From an uncultured Caulobacteraceae bacterium (lineage in GTDB: Bacteria; Pseudomonadota; Alphaproteobacteria; Caulobacterales; Caulobacteraceae): a stretch of DNA of 8,126 nt. Location of the stretch: contig CAMLRH010000115.1 of assembly GCA_946482375.1 (NCBI GenBank), forward strand, positions 1 to 8,126. Direction: 5' to 3'. Positions within the stretch are counted from its first letter, which is position 1, and the number at the start of each line of letters is the position of its first letter. Under the pieces are notes generated by a model, which made no database searches, was not told where the DNA came from, and saw nothing but the letters and a program-made list of their open reading frames with translations. The translations under genes and the position numbers were made by a program. Of this stretch, positions 1-6,467 are shown in pieces.

Positions 1-76
1 CGGCCGCGCCCATGCGCGCCTCCACCTCGCGGAAGCGGTCGAGCACCTGATCGAGACGGGCCTGGGGGAGTCGCAC
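1..76 (-). CDS. prfA: Peptide chain release factor 1, N-terminal fragment (gene runs off the left edge)
   Basis: Release factor 1 recognises UAA and UAG stop codons in the ribosomal A site and triggers peptide release. Only the first 25 codons are present. The translation begins MRLPQARLDQVLDRF and continues with REVEARMG, which fits the RF1 N-terminal helix pattern LDxVxxRFxEVEAxM. The GGQ and PxT motifs lie outside the window. The start is GTG at 76-74: an in-frame TAG occurs four codons upstream with no better start between, and no clear Shine-Dalgarno sequence precedes it. The gene lies 186 bp beyond the end of the HTH regulator on the same strand, with a possible CtrA box between them. 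The call rests on a short stretch, but the pattern is distinctive. Confidence 0.8.
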   Translation of the reverse strand, partial: MRLPQARLDQVLDRFREVEARMGAA

Positions 77-115
77 GGCGCTGATCTAGCGGGATGAGCG
101 GCCGCCGTCACCCAG

Positions 116-131
116 TTACCAACTGGTTAAC
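116..131. promoter_or_regulatory. Possible CtrA-type binding site upstream of prfA
   Basis: The bases read TTAC-N7-TTAAC, one mismatch from the Caulobacter CtrA consensus TTAA-N7-TTAAC. The site is centred about 47 bp upstream of the prfA GTG. Two GANTC sites (135-139 and 151-155), the CcrM methylation target in alphaproteobacteria, lie just beyond it. The same bases also form an inverted repeat, CCAGTT-ACC-AACTGG (112-126), so another regulator could bind here. The assignment is motif inspection only. Confidence 0.33.
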
Positions 132-222
132 GGGGACTCGACCGTCTGCTGAGTCTGTGTCTTTATGTCGCGCATCAAACCGCATGCCCGTGGGACCCCC
201 CACTGCAGGCAAGGGCTGTGGG

Positions 223-255
223 CCTCCTCCGTGTCCCCGATGGGACCGGAGGAGG
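223..255 (-). terminator. Strong hairpin just after the HTH regulator gene; probable terminator
   Basis: CCTCCTCCG (223-231) pairs with CGGAGGAGG (247-255), and GTCCC (233-237) pairs with GGGAC (242-246). This gives a 14-bp stem with a single bulged T at 232 and a CGAT loop. On the minus strand the stem begins 7 nt after the stop codon of the HTH gene, the usual place for a terminator. No U-tract follows, so termination may be inefficient or depend on other factors. A smaller hairpin, GTGGG-ACCC-CCCAC (190-203), lies further downstream. Confidence 0.45.
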
Positions 256-262
256 TGACTAC

Positions 263-718
263 CTAGAAGTCCACCCCACTCCGGCGAAGCCCCGTCACCA
301 GCCTCTGCAGGTTGGCGAAATTGCGCTTGAGCGCCGACACCATCTCTTCCTGCTTGAGGACCTCGGCGGGCACCACGAGGCCTCTCCGGGCGCGGACGCA
401 AAGACCGTCCGAAAGCAGCTTGTTCACATAGCGCCGGGTGGTCTCGTAGGGGATGCCGAGCGACACCGACAACGCATGCACGCTGACCGGCCGGCGGGCA
501 TCGTCAGGCACGCTGTCGCCGGCCTCGGAATAGGCCTGCGACATCTGATCGTCCGACACGATGTGCTGGGTATTCGCTTGGACGATCGCGATGAAGATCA
601 GGCCCTTCACCAGATCGCCGCCCACAACCTTCGTCATCAGGTCGATGGAGCGGAGCATGTATTCCGTGGACAGACGCAACGCCAGTCGGTCACGGACCTT
701 GGGGGAGTCCTCCGACAA
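263..718 (-). CDS. Small winged helix-turn-helix transcriptional regulator
   Basis: This 151-residue protein is probably a cytoplasmic DNA-binding regulator; its target and ligand are unknown. Residues about 78-107 (VSVHALSVSLGIPYETTRRY then VNKLLSDGLC) have the form of an HTH in which the second helix is the recognition helix. A short wing (VRARRGLVVPAEV) follows. The N-terminal 60 residues are helical and hydrophobic (GLIFIAIVQANTQHIV) and resemble a dimerisation or core segment rather than a membrane span. The C-terminus (about 120-146) is another amphipathic helix. The start is TTG at 718: AGGAGGG lies 7 nt upstream, an excellent ribosome binding site, and no ATG or GTG matches it. The same frame stays open far upstream, but only as antisense to ispG and the exporter. 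It lies 125 bp beyond the ispG stop, with its own candidate promoter. I do not recognise a named family member. Confidence 0.82.
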   Translation of the reverse strand: MSEDSPKVRDRLALRLSTEYMLRSIDLMTKVVGGDLVKGLIFIAIVQANTQHIVSDDQMSQAYSEAGDSVPDDARRPVSVHALSVSLGIPYETTRRYVNKLLSDGLCVRARRGLVVPAEVLKQEEMVSALKRNFANLQRLVTGLRRSGVDF

Positions 719-754
719 ACCAAATCCCTCCTGAGCGTCGGCCGTTAAGGGGGG

Positions 755-778
755 TGGCCGAAGAACAACGCTCGGCCA
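755..778. repeat. 7-bp inverted repeat upstream of the HTH regulator gene
   Basis: TGGCCGA (755-761) and TCGGCCA (772-778) are perfect inverted repeats separated by 10 bp. The repeat sits between the candidate -10 (780-787) and the TTG start, around the expected transcription start. It could be an operator, possibly for autoregulation, a leader hairpin, or a weak terminator for ispG, whose stop is about 65 bp upstream. Nothing in the sequence decides between these. Confidence 0.3.
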
Positions 779-779
779 A

Positions 780-804
780 CCTATAGGCGGCGCCGCTGGC
801 TCAA
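780..804 (-). promoter_or_regulatory. Candidate housekeeping promoter of the HTH regulator gene
   Basis: On the minus strand TTGAGC (804-799) is followed, after an 11-bp gap, by CCTATAGG (787-780). This resembles the Caulobacter sigma-73 pattern TTGAC-N(10-14)-GCTANAWC. It would start transcription near 773, giving a leader of about 55 nt before the TTG start. Motif inspection only. Confidence 0.33.
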
Positions 805-843
805 ATCGCCGTGGTCCATTGCCGCAGCGCAGCTTGCCGCGGG

Positions 844-1989
844 CTACTCGGCAGCCTGCAGATCCCTGGCCGCCTTTTCCGCCTCGATTTCGGCGGCGCG
901 GGCTTCGACGAGCCCGACGATGTGGTCGATCATCCGGTCGTTGTCCATCTTGTGGTCGGGCTTCCCGGCCACATAGACCATGCCGGCGCCCTTGCCGCCC
1001 CCGGTGAAGCCGAGGTCGGTCATCAGCGCCTCGCCCGGGCCGTTCACGACGCAGCCGATAATCGACAGGCTCATGGGCGTGGCGACATGCGCCAGACGCT
1101 CTTCCAGGATGTCGACCGTCTCGATGACGTTGAAGCCCTGACGCGCACACGAGGGACAGGCGATGATGTTGACGCCGCGATGGCGCAGGCCGAGCGACTT
1201 GAGGATGTCGAAGCCGACCTTGACCTCCTCGACCGGGTCGGCCGCGAGCGAGACGCGGATGGTGTCGCCGATACCGGCCCAGAGCAGCGCGCCCAGCCCG
1301 ATGGAGGACTTCACCGTGCCGGTGCGCAAGGCGCCGGCCTCGGTGATGCCGAGGTGCAGCGGGCAGTCGATAGCCTCGGCCAGTTGCTGGTAGGCGGCGA
1401 CCGTCATGAAGACGTCGGAGGCCTTCACGCTGATCTTGAACTCGTGGAAGTCGTGGTCCTGCAGGATGCGGGCGTGGGAGAGCGCGCTCTCGACCATCGC
1501 GTCCGGGCAAGGCTCGCCGTAGCGCTCCAGAAGGTCGCGTTCCAGTGACCCGGCGTTGACGCCGATGCGGATCGAACAGCCGTGGTCCTTGGCCGCCTGG
1601 ATCACCTCGCGCACCCGGTCGGGCGAGCCGATGTTGCCGGGGTTGATGCGCAGGCAGGCCGCGCCCGCCTGAGCCGCCTCGATGGCGCGGCGGTAGTGGA
1701 AGTGGATGTCGGCGACCAGCGGGACCTTGGCCGCGCGCGCGATCTCGCGGAAGGCGGCGGTGGATTCCTCGTCCGGACAGGAGACGCGGACGACATCGGC
1801 GCCGGCCTCCTCCAGCTGGCGGATCTGGCCGATGGTCGCCGCCGCATCCGCCGTCAGCGTGTTGGTCATCGACTGGACGGCGATGGGCGCATCGCCGCCG
1901 ACCGGCACATTGCCGACGTGAATCTGGCGGCTGGCTCGCCTGTCGATAGCGCGCCAGGGGCGAATATGAGTATGGTCGGCTGTGGCCAT
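844..1989 (-). CDS. ispG: 4-hydroxy-3-methylbut-2-en-1-yl diphosphate synthase (IspG/GcpE)
   Basis: IspG converts 2-C-methyl-D-erythritol 2,4-cyclodiphosphate to HMBPP, the penultimate step of the MEP isoprenoid pathway, in the cytoplasm with electrons from flavodoxin or ferredoxin. The 381-residue protein has the normal bacterial length. An N-terminal TIM barrel (about 20-265) carries VQSMTNT (38-44), [10 protein letters not shown] (91-100) and RINPGNIG (114-121). The C-terminal [4Fe-4S] domain has Cys278 and Cys281 (ACPSC), Cys313 ([11 protein letters not shown]) and Glu320, the same spacing as the four cluster ligands of the Aquifex enzyme. The ATG at 1989 starts [12 protein letters not shown]; its ribosome binding site is weak, but the next Met (41) lies inside the conserved VQSMT motif. 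It diverges from the exporter gene across a 145-bp gap and is followed by the HTH regulator on the same strand. No defect is visible. Confidence 0.97.
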   Translation of the reverse strand: MATADHTHIRPWRAIDRRASRQIHVGNVPVGGDAPIAVQSMTNTLTADAAATIGQIRQLEEAGADVVRVSCPDEESTAAFREIARAAKVPLVADIHFHYRRAIEAAQAGAACLRINPGNIGSPDRVREVIQAAKDHGCSIRIGVNAGSLERDLLERYGEPCPDAMVESALSHARILQDHDFHEFKISVKASDVFMTVAAYQQLAEAIDCPLHLGITEAGALRTGTVKSSIGLGALLWAGIGDTIRVSLAADPVEEVKVGFDILKSLGLRHRGVNIIACPSCARQGFNVIETVDILEERLAHVATPMSLSIIGCVVNGPGEALMTDLGFTGGGKGAGMVYVAGKPDHKMDNDRMIDHIVGLVEARAAEIEAEKAARDLQAAE

Positions 1990-2134
1990 GTCGCCGCAAA
2001 GTAAGCGTTCGTCGCCGGTTTCCCAAGCTTGACCCTCGGGAGCCCAGACAAACTGAAAGGCGTCGCAGCTTATCTCCGATTGAGTTGATAGGAATTAGAC
2101 CCGTATTTGGCCGCCGTGGACGGGGTGAGCTGCG

Positions 2135-2914
2135 ATGTGGAACGAGTTCCTGATCTTCATGCTGGTCGGCTTCGGCGCGCAGATCGTCGATGGCGCGCTG
2201 GGCATGGCCTATGGCGTCGTCTCCTCGACGGTGCTGCTGGCCTTCGGCGTGCCGCCGAGCCATGCCTCGGCGAGCGTGCACGCGGCTGAGGTCTTCACCA
2301 CGGCCGCCTCCGCCAGTTCCCACGTCGCCCACAAGAACGTCGACTGGCGCATGTTCTGGCCGCTGGCCATCTCCGGCATCGTCGGCGGCATCCTCGGCGC
2401 CTACGTCCTGACCTCTATCCCGGGCGACCGGATCAAGCCGTTCATTGTCATCTACCTCGGCTTCATGGGCGGCATCATCCTGTGGCGGGCCTGGAAGGGC
2501 AAAGGAACGCGACGCGTATCCTCCAGGCTGATCGCACCGCTTGGCCTCGTGGGTGGTTTCGCCGACGCGGCGGGCGGCGGCGGCTGGGGTCCGACGGTCA
2601 GCTCGACCCTGGTCGGCTCGGGCGCGGCCCCGCGTCATGCGGTCGGCACCGTCAACACCGCCGAGTTCCTGGTCACCGTCGCGATCTCCGCGGCCTTCCT
2701 CACCGCGCTGCTCACCGGCAACTGGAAAGAGGCCGACGGCATCACCGACCACATCACCGCCGTCGCCGGCCTGATCGTCGGCGGCCTGATCGCCGCGCCG
2801 ATGGCGGGCCTCATCGCCAAGAAGATCCCGACGCGGGCCTTCACCTGGGTTGTCGGTGGGGTGGTTGTGCTGCTGGCGACCTATCAGACGCTGCAGCTTT
2901 TTGATGTGCTTTGA
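2135..2914 (+). CDS. TauE/SafE family (TSUP) membrane protein, probable sulfite or organic anion exporter
   Basis: This 259-residue, very hydrophobic protein probably has seven or eight membrane helices and belongs to the TauE/SafE family, whose members move sulfite, sulfoacetate or related anions across the inner membrane. The family's internal duplication is visible: residues 12-56 (GFGAQIVDGALGMAYG, VVSSTVLLAFGVPPSHASAS, VHAAEVFTT) align with residues 140-181 (GGFADAAGGGGWGPTVSSTL, VGSGAAPRHAVGTVNTAEFL, VT). Further hydrophobic spans lie at about 74-95, 102-119, 179-194, 206-227 and 234-250. The ATG at 2135 has GGGGTGAG (2122-2129) 5 nt upstream. It is the only plus-strand gene inside the minus-strand core block, divergent from ispG and convergent with rodZ. 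The substrate cannot be read from sequence; no sulfur-metabolism gene is adjacent. Confidence 0.9.
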   Translation: MWNEFLIFMLVGFGAQIVDGALGMAYGVVSSTVLLAFGVPPSHASASVHAAEVFTTAASASSHVAHKNVDWRMFWPLAISGIVGGILGAYVLTSIPGDRIKPFIVIYLGFMGGIILWRAWKGKGTRRVSSRLIAPLGLVGGFADAAGGGGWGPTVSSTLVGSGAAPRHAVGTVNTAEFLVTVAISAAFLTALLTGNWKEADGITDHITAVAGLIVGGLIAAPMAGLIAKKIPTRAFTWVVGGVVVLLATYQTLQLFDVL

Positions 2915-2936
2915 GCCAAGCTCAGAGCCCCTAATC

Positions 2937-2968
2937 CCGCTCATCCCCGCGAAAGCGGGGATGAGCGG
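2937..2968. terminator. Perfect 14-bp stem with GAAA loop between convergent genes; bidirectional terminator or REP-like palindrome
   Basis: CCGCTCATCCCCGC (2937-2950) and GCGGGGATGAGCGG (2955-2968) are exact reverse complements around a GAAA tetraloop. The element fills most of the 66-bp gap between the exporter stop (2914) and the rodZ stop (2981), so it could end transcription from both sides. No T-tract flanks it. Palindromes of the type ATCCCCGC-GAAA-GCGGGGAT are common as dispersed repeats in alphaproteobacterial genomes, so this may be a copy of such a family; only one copy is in the window. Confidence 0.7.
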
Positions 2969-2980
2969 AGAACCTAGTCC

Positions 2981-3952
2981 CTAGCCGGCCGCGCGAGCGG
3001 CGAGGCTTTCGACTGTCGTATGCGGCGCGGGCAGCACACCCCGGCCATTGCCGAACACGAAGACGTCGAACGCCGTCGGGTCGGTGACTTCAACCGTCAG
3101 ACCTTTCAGCGTCGGCGCCCGGTAGGCTTCGCCCGCGGCCATCTGCCGGGCGAAGTAGACCGAGCCGTCGGCGCCGCGCACGATCAGCGACGAAGGCTTG
3201 CGGGCCTGCAGCGTCACCACCGACAGGTCCGGCGCCGCGCCATGGATCGCGCCCTTGGCGGCGAAGGTCGCCGGCGTTGACAATGACGCCTGGTGGATCG
3301 CCGCCGGATCGGTCAGAGGCTGGGTCGGATTGGTGTTGGCGGCGGGGGCCTCGAGGCCCGGCGTCAGGTAGATCTGCGGGGTCGTGGATTCGGTCGGCGC
3401 GGGCAGCGGCGTACCAAGCGCGACGGGGCCGGCCGGACCGTTCGGCGCGACGACCTCGATGTCAGGCGCGGTCGGAGGCGGCGGAGCCTCGTCGTTGATC
3501 GCGCGCTGGGCGACGTTCCAGACGATGATGGCGGCCAGGATCACGGCGCCGGCGACGCCGATCAGGCCCAGGCGGGGATCGCGTTCTTGCGGCACGCCGA
3601 CCGGGGCCCGGAGCGCGCCGTCCGGATCGGGCGAAGCTTCCTTGAAACGGGCGATGGCGGCGCCGGGCTCGAAGCCCATCAGTTCGGCGTAGGACTTGAC
3701 GTAGCCGATGGTGAACGGCCGCGACGGCAGCTGGTCGAGGCGCATGTCCTCGATGGCGGCGATATAGGCGCGGCGGATCCTGGTCTCGTCGGCGACGTCC
3801 TGGATGGACATGCCACGGTGTTCGCGCGCATTGCGCAAGGCGACGCCGATGTCGGGGCCGTAATCGAGGGTCGGCCTCTCGCGCGACGTCACGGCTTCGC
3901 CGTCCGCCGTGCGGTTGAAGAGGTGCGTAACTCCGCTCGAGTCCAGAGGCAT
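2981..3952 (-). CDS. rodZ: RodZ-like cytoskeletal/cell-shape protein (HTH, transmembrane and periplasmic DUF4115 domains)
   Basis: RodZ is a bitopic inner-membrane protein that links the MreB cytoskeleton to the elongation machinery. The 323-residue product shows the family order: a cytoplasmic N-terminus with an HTH_25 domain (about 34-105; core GVALRNAREHRGMSIQDVAD then ETRIRRAYIAAIED), one transmembrane helix (about 128-148, GLIGVAGAVILAAIIVWNVA), a Pro/Thr/Ala-rich periplasmic linker (about 155-240) and a C-terminal beta domain (about 245-308, ending VFVFGNGRGVLP). The ATG at 3952 is preferred because AGAAGG lies 4 nt upstream. A longer reading from TTG at 4006 adds 18 residues unlike RodZ (MGQEQAWPWP) and lacks a comparable site. 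It follows ptsP by 146 bp on the same strand. The symbol rests on domain order, since HTH-TM-DUF4115 proteins are annotated as RodZ by convention. Confidence 0.88.
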   Translation of the reverse strand: MPLDSSGVTHLFNRTADGEAVTSRERPTLDYGPDIGVALRNAREHRGMSIQDVADETRIRRAYIAAIEDMRLDQLPSRPFTIGYVKSYAELMGFEPGAAIARFKEASPDPDGALRAPVGVPQERDPRLGLIGVAGAVILAAIIVWNVAQRAINDEAPPPPTAPDIEVVAPNGPAGPVALGTPLPAPTESTTPQIYLTPGLEAPAANTNPTQPLTDPAAIHQASLSTPATFAAKGAIHGAAPDLSVVTLQARKPSSLIVRGADGSVYFARQMAAGEAYRAPTLKGLTVEVTDPTAFDVFVFGNGRGVLPAPHTTVESLAARAAG

Positions 3953-4008
3953 ACTGCCTTCTAACCCCCCGAATACTGGCCAAGGCCAAGCTTGTTCCTG
4001 GCCCAATC

Positions 4009-4076
4009 GCTATAGCACGCGATTGCTACATTGGTGTTACGCGTATCGCAGTAGTGTCGAGTCTTCAACGCGTTGA
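4009..4076 (-). promoter_or_regulatory. rodZ upstream region with CTATAG element and ACGCGT palindromes
   Basis: The ptsP-rodZ gap holds GCTATAGC (4009-4016), which fits an alphaproteobacterial -10 for rodZ, though I find no good -35 for it. It also holds the 8-bp palindrome TACGCGTA (4038-4045), a GAGTC (GANTC) site (4059-4063) and the perfect 12-bp palindrome TCAACGCGTTGA (4065-4076). The two palindromes share an ACGCGT core and their centres are 29 bp apart. This suggests a dedicated regulated promoter for rodZ instead of simple read-through from ptsP. Confidence 0.3.
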
Positions 4077-4098
4077 TCCGTCACAAAAAGCTACAGCG

Positions 4099-6354
4099 TC
4101 ACACCGCCACATAGAGTTTGCGCGCCAGGGTTTCGATCTCGTTACGAACCGACCCGGACGATCCCTTGAGCAGGGCCAGCACCCCCCGGCGGGCCGCTTC
4201 GCGGTCGCAGGAGAGCACCATCTGCTTTACGGGACCGACACCGGCGGGCGGCATCGACAGCCGATCGAAACCGAGGGCTACAAGCGTAAACGCCTCAAGC
4301 GGCCTTCCGGCCATCTCCCCGCACACAGAAACTGGCGTGCCGGTGTCGGCGCAGGCTTCCTGGATCTGTTTCAGCGCTCGAAGGGCCGGCGGCGACAGCG
4401 GATCGTAGCGGTCGGCGACGCGCGGATTGCCCCGGTCGGCGGCGAACAGGTACTGCATCAGATCGTTGGTGCCGACGCTGACGAAGTCGGTCATCGGCAG
4501 CAGCGCGTCGAGATGCCAGATCAGCGACGGCGCCTCGATCATGGCGCCCACATCGAGCCTCGACGGCGCCGGCCGCCCTCGCCGCTCGGCCCAGCTGATT
4601 TCCTGATCGACAAAGGCGCGGGCGGCGCGGAACTCGTCCACGCTGGCGACCAGCGGGAACATGATCCGCAACGGGCGTCCCTCGGCCGCCCAGATCAGGG
4701 CGCGGATCTGCAGCCGCAGCAACGCCGGCCGGTCGAGCCCCATGCGCACGGCGCGCCAGCCCAGCGCGGGGTTATCCTCGCGCTCGGCCTCCATGTACGG
4801 CAGCAGCTTGTCGCCGCCGAGATCGAGGGTGCGGAAGGTCACCTGCATGGGGCCGGCCACGTCCAGCACCCGCTTGTAGAGCTGGGTCTGGGCGTCGAGG
4901 CGCGGCAGCTCCTCGGCGACCATGAACTGAAACTCCGTGCGGAAAAGCCCGATGCCTTCCGCGCCGGTGTCGGCCAGGCTGTCGAGATCGACGGCGAGGC
5001 CGGCGTTCATCAGCAGGGTGATCTTGGCCCCGTCGCGGGTGAAGGCCGGCGTCTCGCGCAGCTTGGCGAACTCGGCTTTGCGCTGATTGCGGACCTCAAG
5101 CCGGGCCTTCAGCGCCTTCACGACATCGGCGCGCGGCCGCAGGTAGGCCTCGCCCATTTCGGCGTCGACGATCACCTGGTCGCCTTCCGAAACCCGGTCG
5201 CGCAGCCCCGCGAGACGTCCTACGACGGGGATATCCAGCGCCTTGGCGACGATAGCCGCGTGGCTGGCGGGCGAGCCTTCCTCCAGCAGGATGCCGCGCA
5301 GCTTGGTGCGGTCGTATTCCAGCAGATCGGCGGGCCCGAGGTTACGGGCGATGAGGATGGCGTTGTCGGGCAGCTCGCGAGCGACGTGCTCGCCGGACAG
5401 GTGGCGCAACAGCCGGTCGTTTAGGTCTTCGAGATCGTGCAGGCGTTCGCGCAGATAGGGGTCCCGGGCCTGGCCAAGCCGGGCGCGATGCTCCGAGCGT
5501 ACGCGCTCCACCGCAGCCTCGGCGGTCAGGCCCGAACGCACCGCTTCTTCCAGCGACCGGTTCCAGCCGCGGTCGTGGGCGAACATGCGGTAGGTTTCGA
5601 GCACCTCGAACGGGATGCCCAGCCCGTGCTGGCCTTCCAGCATGGAGTCGATCTGGCCCTGCAGCGCCGCGATGGAGACGGTCAGCCGCTCCTCCTCCGC
5701 GACCGGGTCGTCGGAGAGCAGCTGTTCGGTGGCGACGGGCTGTTCGTGCAGCACCGCCTTGCCGATCGCCAGGCCCTCGGCGAAGCGCGCGCCCTTCATC
5801 CGGTCGGGCTTGTGCGGCGCGATCTCGACGCCCTTGAGGCCGTCGCCCGTAAGCTCGCCGCCGGCCACCATCTCGGCCAGCACCATGGCGATGATCTGGA
5901 GGTCCTCGACCTCCTCTTCGCTATAGCTGCGCTCGGTGCGGTTCTGGACGGTGAGCACGCCGATGGCGCGGCCGCCGCGCAGCAGCGGCACGCCGAGGAA
6001 GGCGTGGTACGGGTCTTCGCCGGTTTCCGGCCGGTAAGCGAAGGCCGGATGGCTCGGTGCGTCCGACAGGTTCAGCGGCCGGCCGAGCTTGACGATCTCG
6101 CCGACGAGGCCTTCGCCCGGCTTCAGCTGGGTGACGTGGACGGCTTCGCGCGCCAGGCCTTCGGTGGCGAACAGCTCAAGCTCGCCCGAGGGGCGGCGCA
6201 GGTAGATCGAGCAGACCTCGGCGACCATCGACCGGGCGATGATCCGCACCACCATGTCCAGGCGCGCTTGCGCGGGCCCGCCACCCGCCAGAGCCTCGCG
6301 GATCTGACGGAGCAGGCTGCGTGGTCCGCGTATGGCAAGGCCCGGTGCGGGCAT
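4099..6354 (-). CDS. ptsP: Phosphoenolpyruvate-protein phosphotransferase of the nitrogen PTS (EI-Ntr)
   Basis: EI-Ntr takes phosphate from PEP and passes it to NPr, the first step of a regulatory phosphorelay without sugar transport. The 751-residue protein has an N-terminal GAF domain (about 28-165), the PTS enzyme I N-terminal domain (about 188-310), the phosphohistidine domain with His365 (EEGSPASHAAIVAKALDIPV) and the PEP-binding TIM barrel (about 432-720). Catalytic residues match E. coli enzyme I in order and spacing: His365, Arg472, Arg508 (RTLDLGGDK), Glu607 (MIEAPS), Asn630-Asp631 (GTNDLMQY), Arg641 and Cys678 (CGEMAGRP). It should be active. The GAF domain is the signature of PtsP against the sugar enzyme I; in Caulobacter and relatives it has been linked to glutamine sensing and (p)ppGpp control. 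The start is ATG at 6354, with GGGAG and GAGG just upstream. It diverges from the DUF411 gene and is followed by rodZ. Confidence 0.96.
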   Translation of the reverse strand: MPAPGLAIRGPRSLLRQIREALAGGGPAQARLDMVVRIIARSMVAEVCSIYLRRPSGELELFATEGLAREAVHVTQLKPGEGLVGEIVKLGRPLNLSDAPSHPAFAYRPETGEDPYHAFLGVPLLRGGRAIGVLTVQNRTERSYSEEEVEDLQIIAMVLAEMVAGGELTGDGLKGVEIAPHKPDRMKGARFAEGLAIGKAVLHEQPVATEQLLSDDPVAEEERLTVSIAALQGQIDSMLEGQHGLGIPFEVLETYRMFAHDRGWNRSLEEAVRSGLTAEAAVERVRSEHRARLGQARDPYLRERLHDLEDLNDRLLRHLSGEHVARELPDNAILIARNLGPADLLEYDRTKLRGILLEEGSPASHAAIVAKALDIPVVGRLAGLRDRVSEGDQVIVDAEMGEAYLRPRADVVKALKARLEVRNQRKAEFAKLRETPAFTRDGAKITLLMNAGLAVDLDSLADTGAEGIGLFRTEFQFMVAEELPRLDAQTQLYKRVLDVAGPMQVTFRTLDLGGDKLLPYMEAEREDNPALGWRAVRMGLDRPALLRLQIRALIWAAEGRPLRIMFPLVASVDEFRAARAFVDQEISWAERRGRPAPSRLDVGAMIEAPSLIWHLDALLPMTDFVSVGTNDLMQYLFAADRGNPRVADRYDPLSPPALRALKQIQEACADTGTPVSVCGEMAGRPLEAFTLVALGFDRLSMPPAGVGPVKQMVLSCDREAARRGVLALLKGSSGSVRNEIETLARKLYVAV

Positions 6355-6382
6355 CCTCGACGCTCTCCCTATCCTGTTCGCG

Positions 6383-6390
6383 CCTATAGC
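6383..6390 (-). promoter_or_regulatory. Candidate -10 element of ptsP
   Basis: On the minus strand the bases read GCTATAGG, close to the alphaproteobacterial -10 pattern GCTANAWC, 28 bp upstream of the ptsP ATG in the 113-bp ptsP/DUF411 gap. A weak -35 (TTCCGTC) lies about 10 bp further upstream. No clear promoter for the DUF411 gene was found in the same gap. Confidence 0.25.
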
Positions 6391-6467
6391 AGATTTCCGC
6401 GACGGAACAGTGAGATGGCGGCGGAACTCGCCTATGTTACGAACTGCCTTTCGATTGAGCGTGACCC

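Noticed and set aside
108..262. Small gene or tRNA in the prfA/HTH gap, prompted by a T-arm-like GGTCGAGTCCCC on the minus strand
   Set aside because: No acceptor stem, D arm or anticodon arm can be formed, and the open frame there has no ribosome binding site and shadow-like composition.
811..2004. Plus-strand open frames opposite ispG (245 and 140 residues)
   Set aside because: They are antisense shadows of ispG with Asp/Gly/Arg/Val-rich composition and no recognisable domain.
1990..2134. Specific promoter boxes in the ispG/exporter gap, such as TTGACC at 2029 or TTGAGT at 2080
   Set aside because: No -10 partner of acceptable quality lies at a suitable distance in either direction, so I do not call individual sites.
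719..2944. Minus-strand open frame extending the HTH gene upstream to a possible 893-residue protein
   Set aside because: The upstream part is antisense to the exporter and out of frame with ispG, is Arg/Pro/Gly-rich low-complexity translation typical of GC-rich shadows, and a strong ribosome binding site with TTG marks the true start at 718.
3953..4006. Longer RodZ start at TTG 4006
   Set aside because: The extra 18 residues (MGQEQAWPWP...) do not resemble RodZ, and the ATG at 3952 has a ribosome binding site 4 nt upstream.
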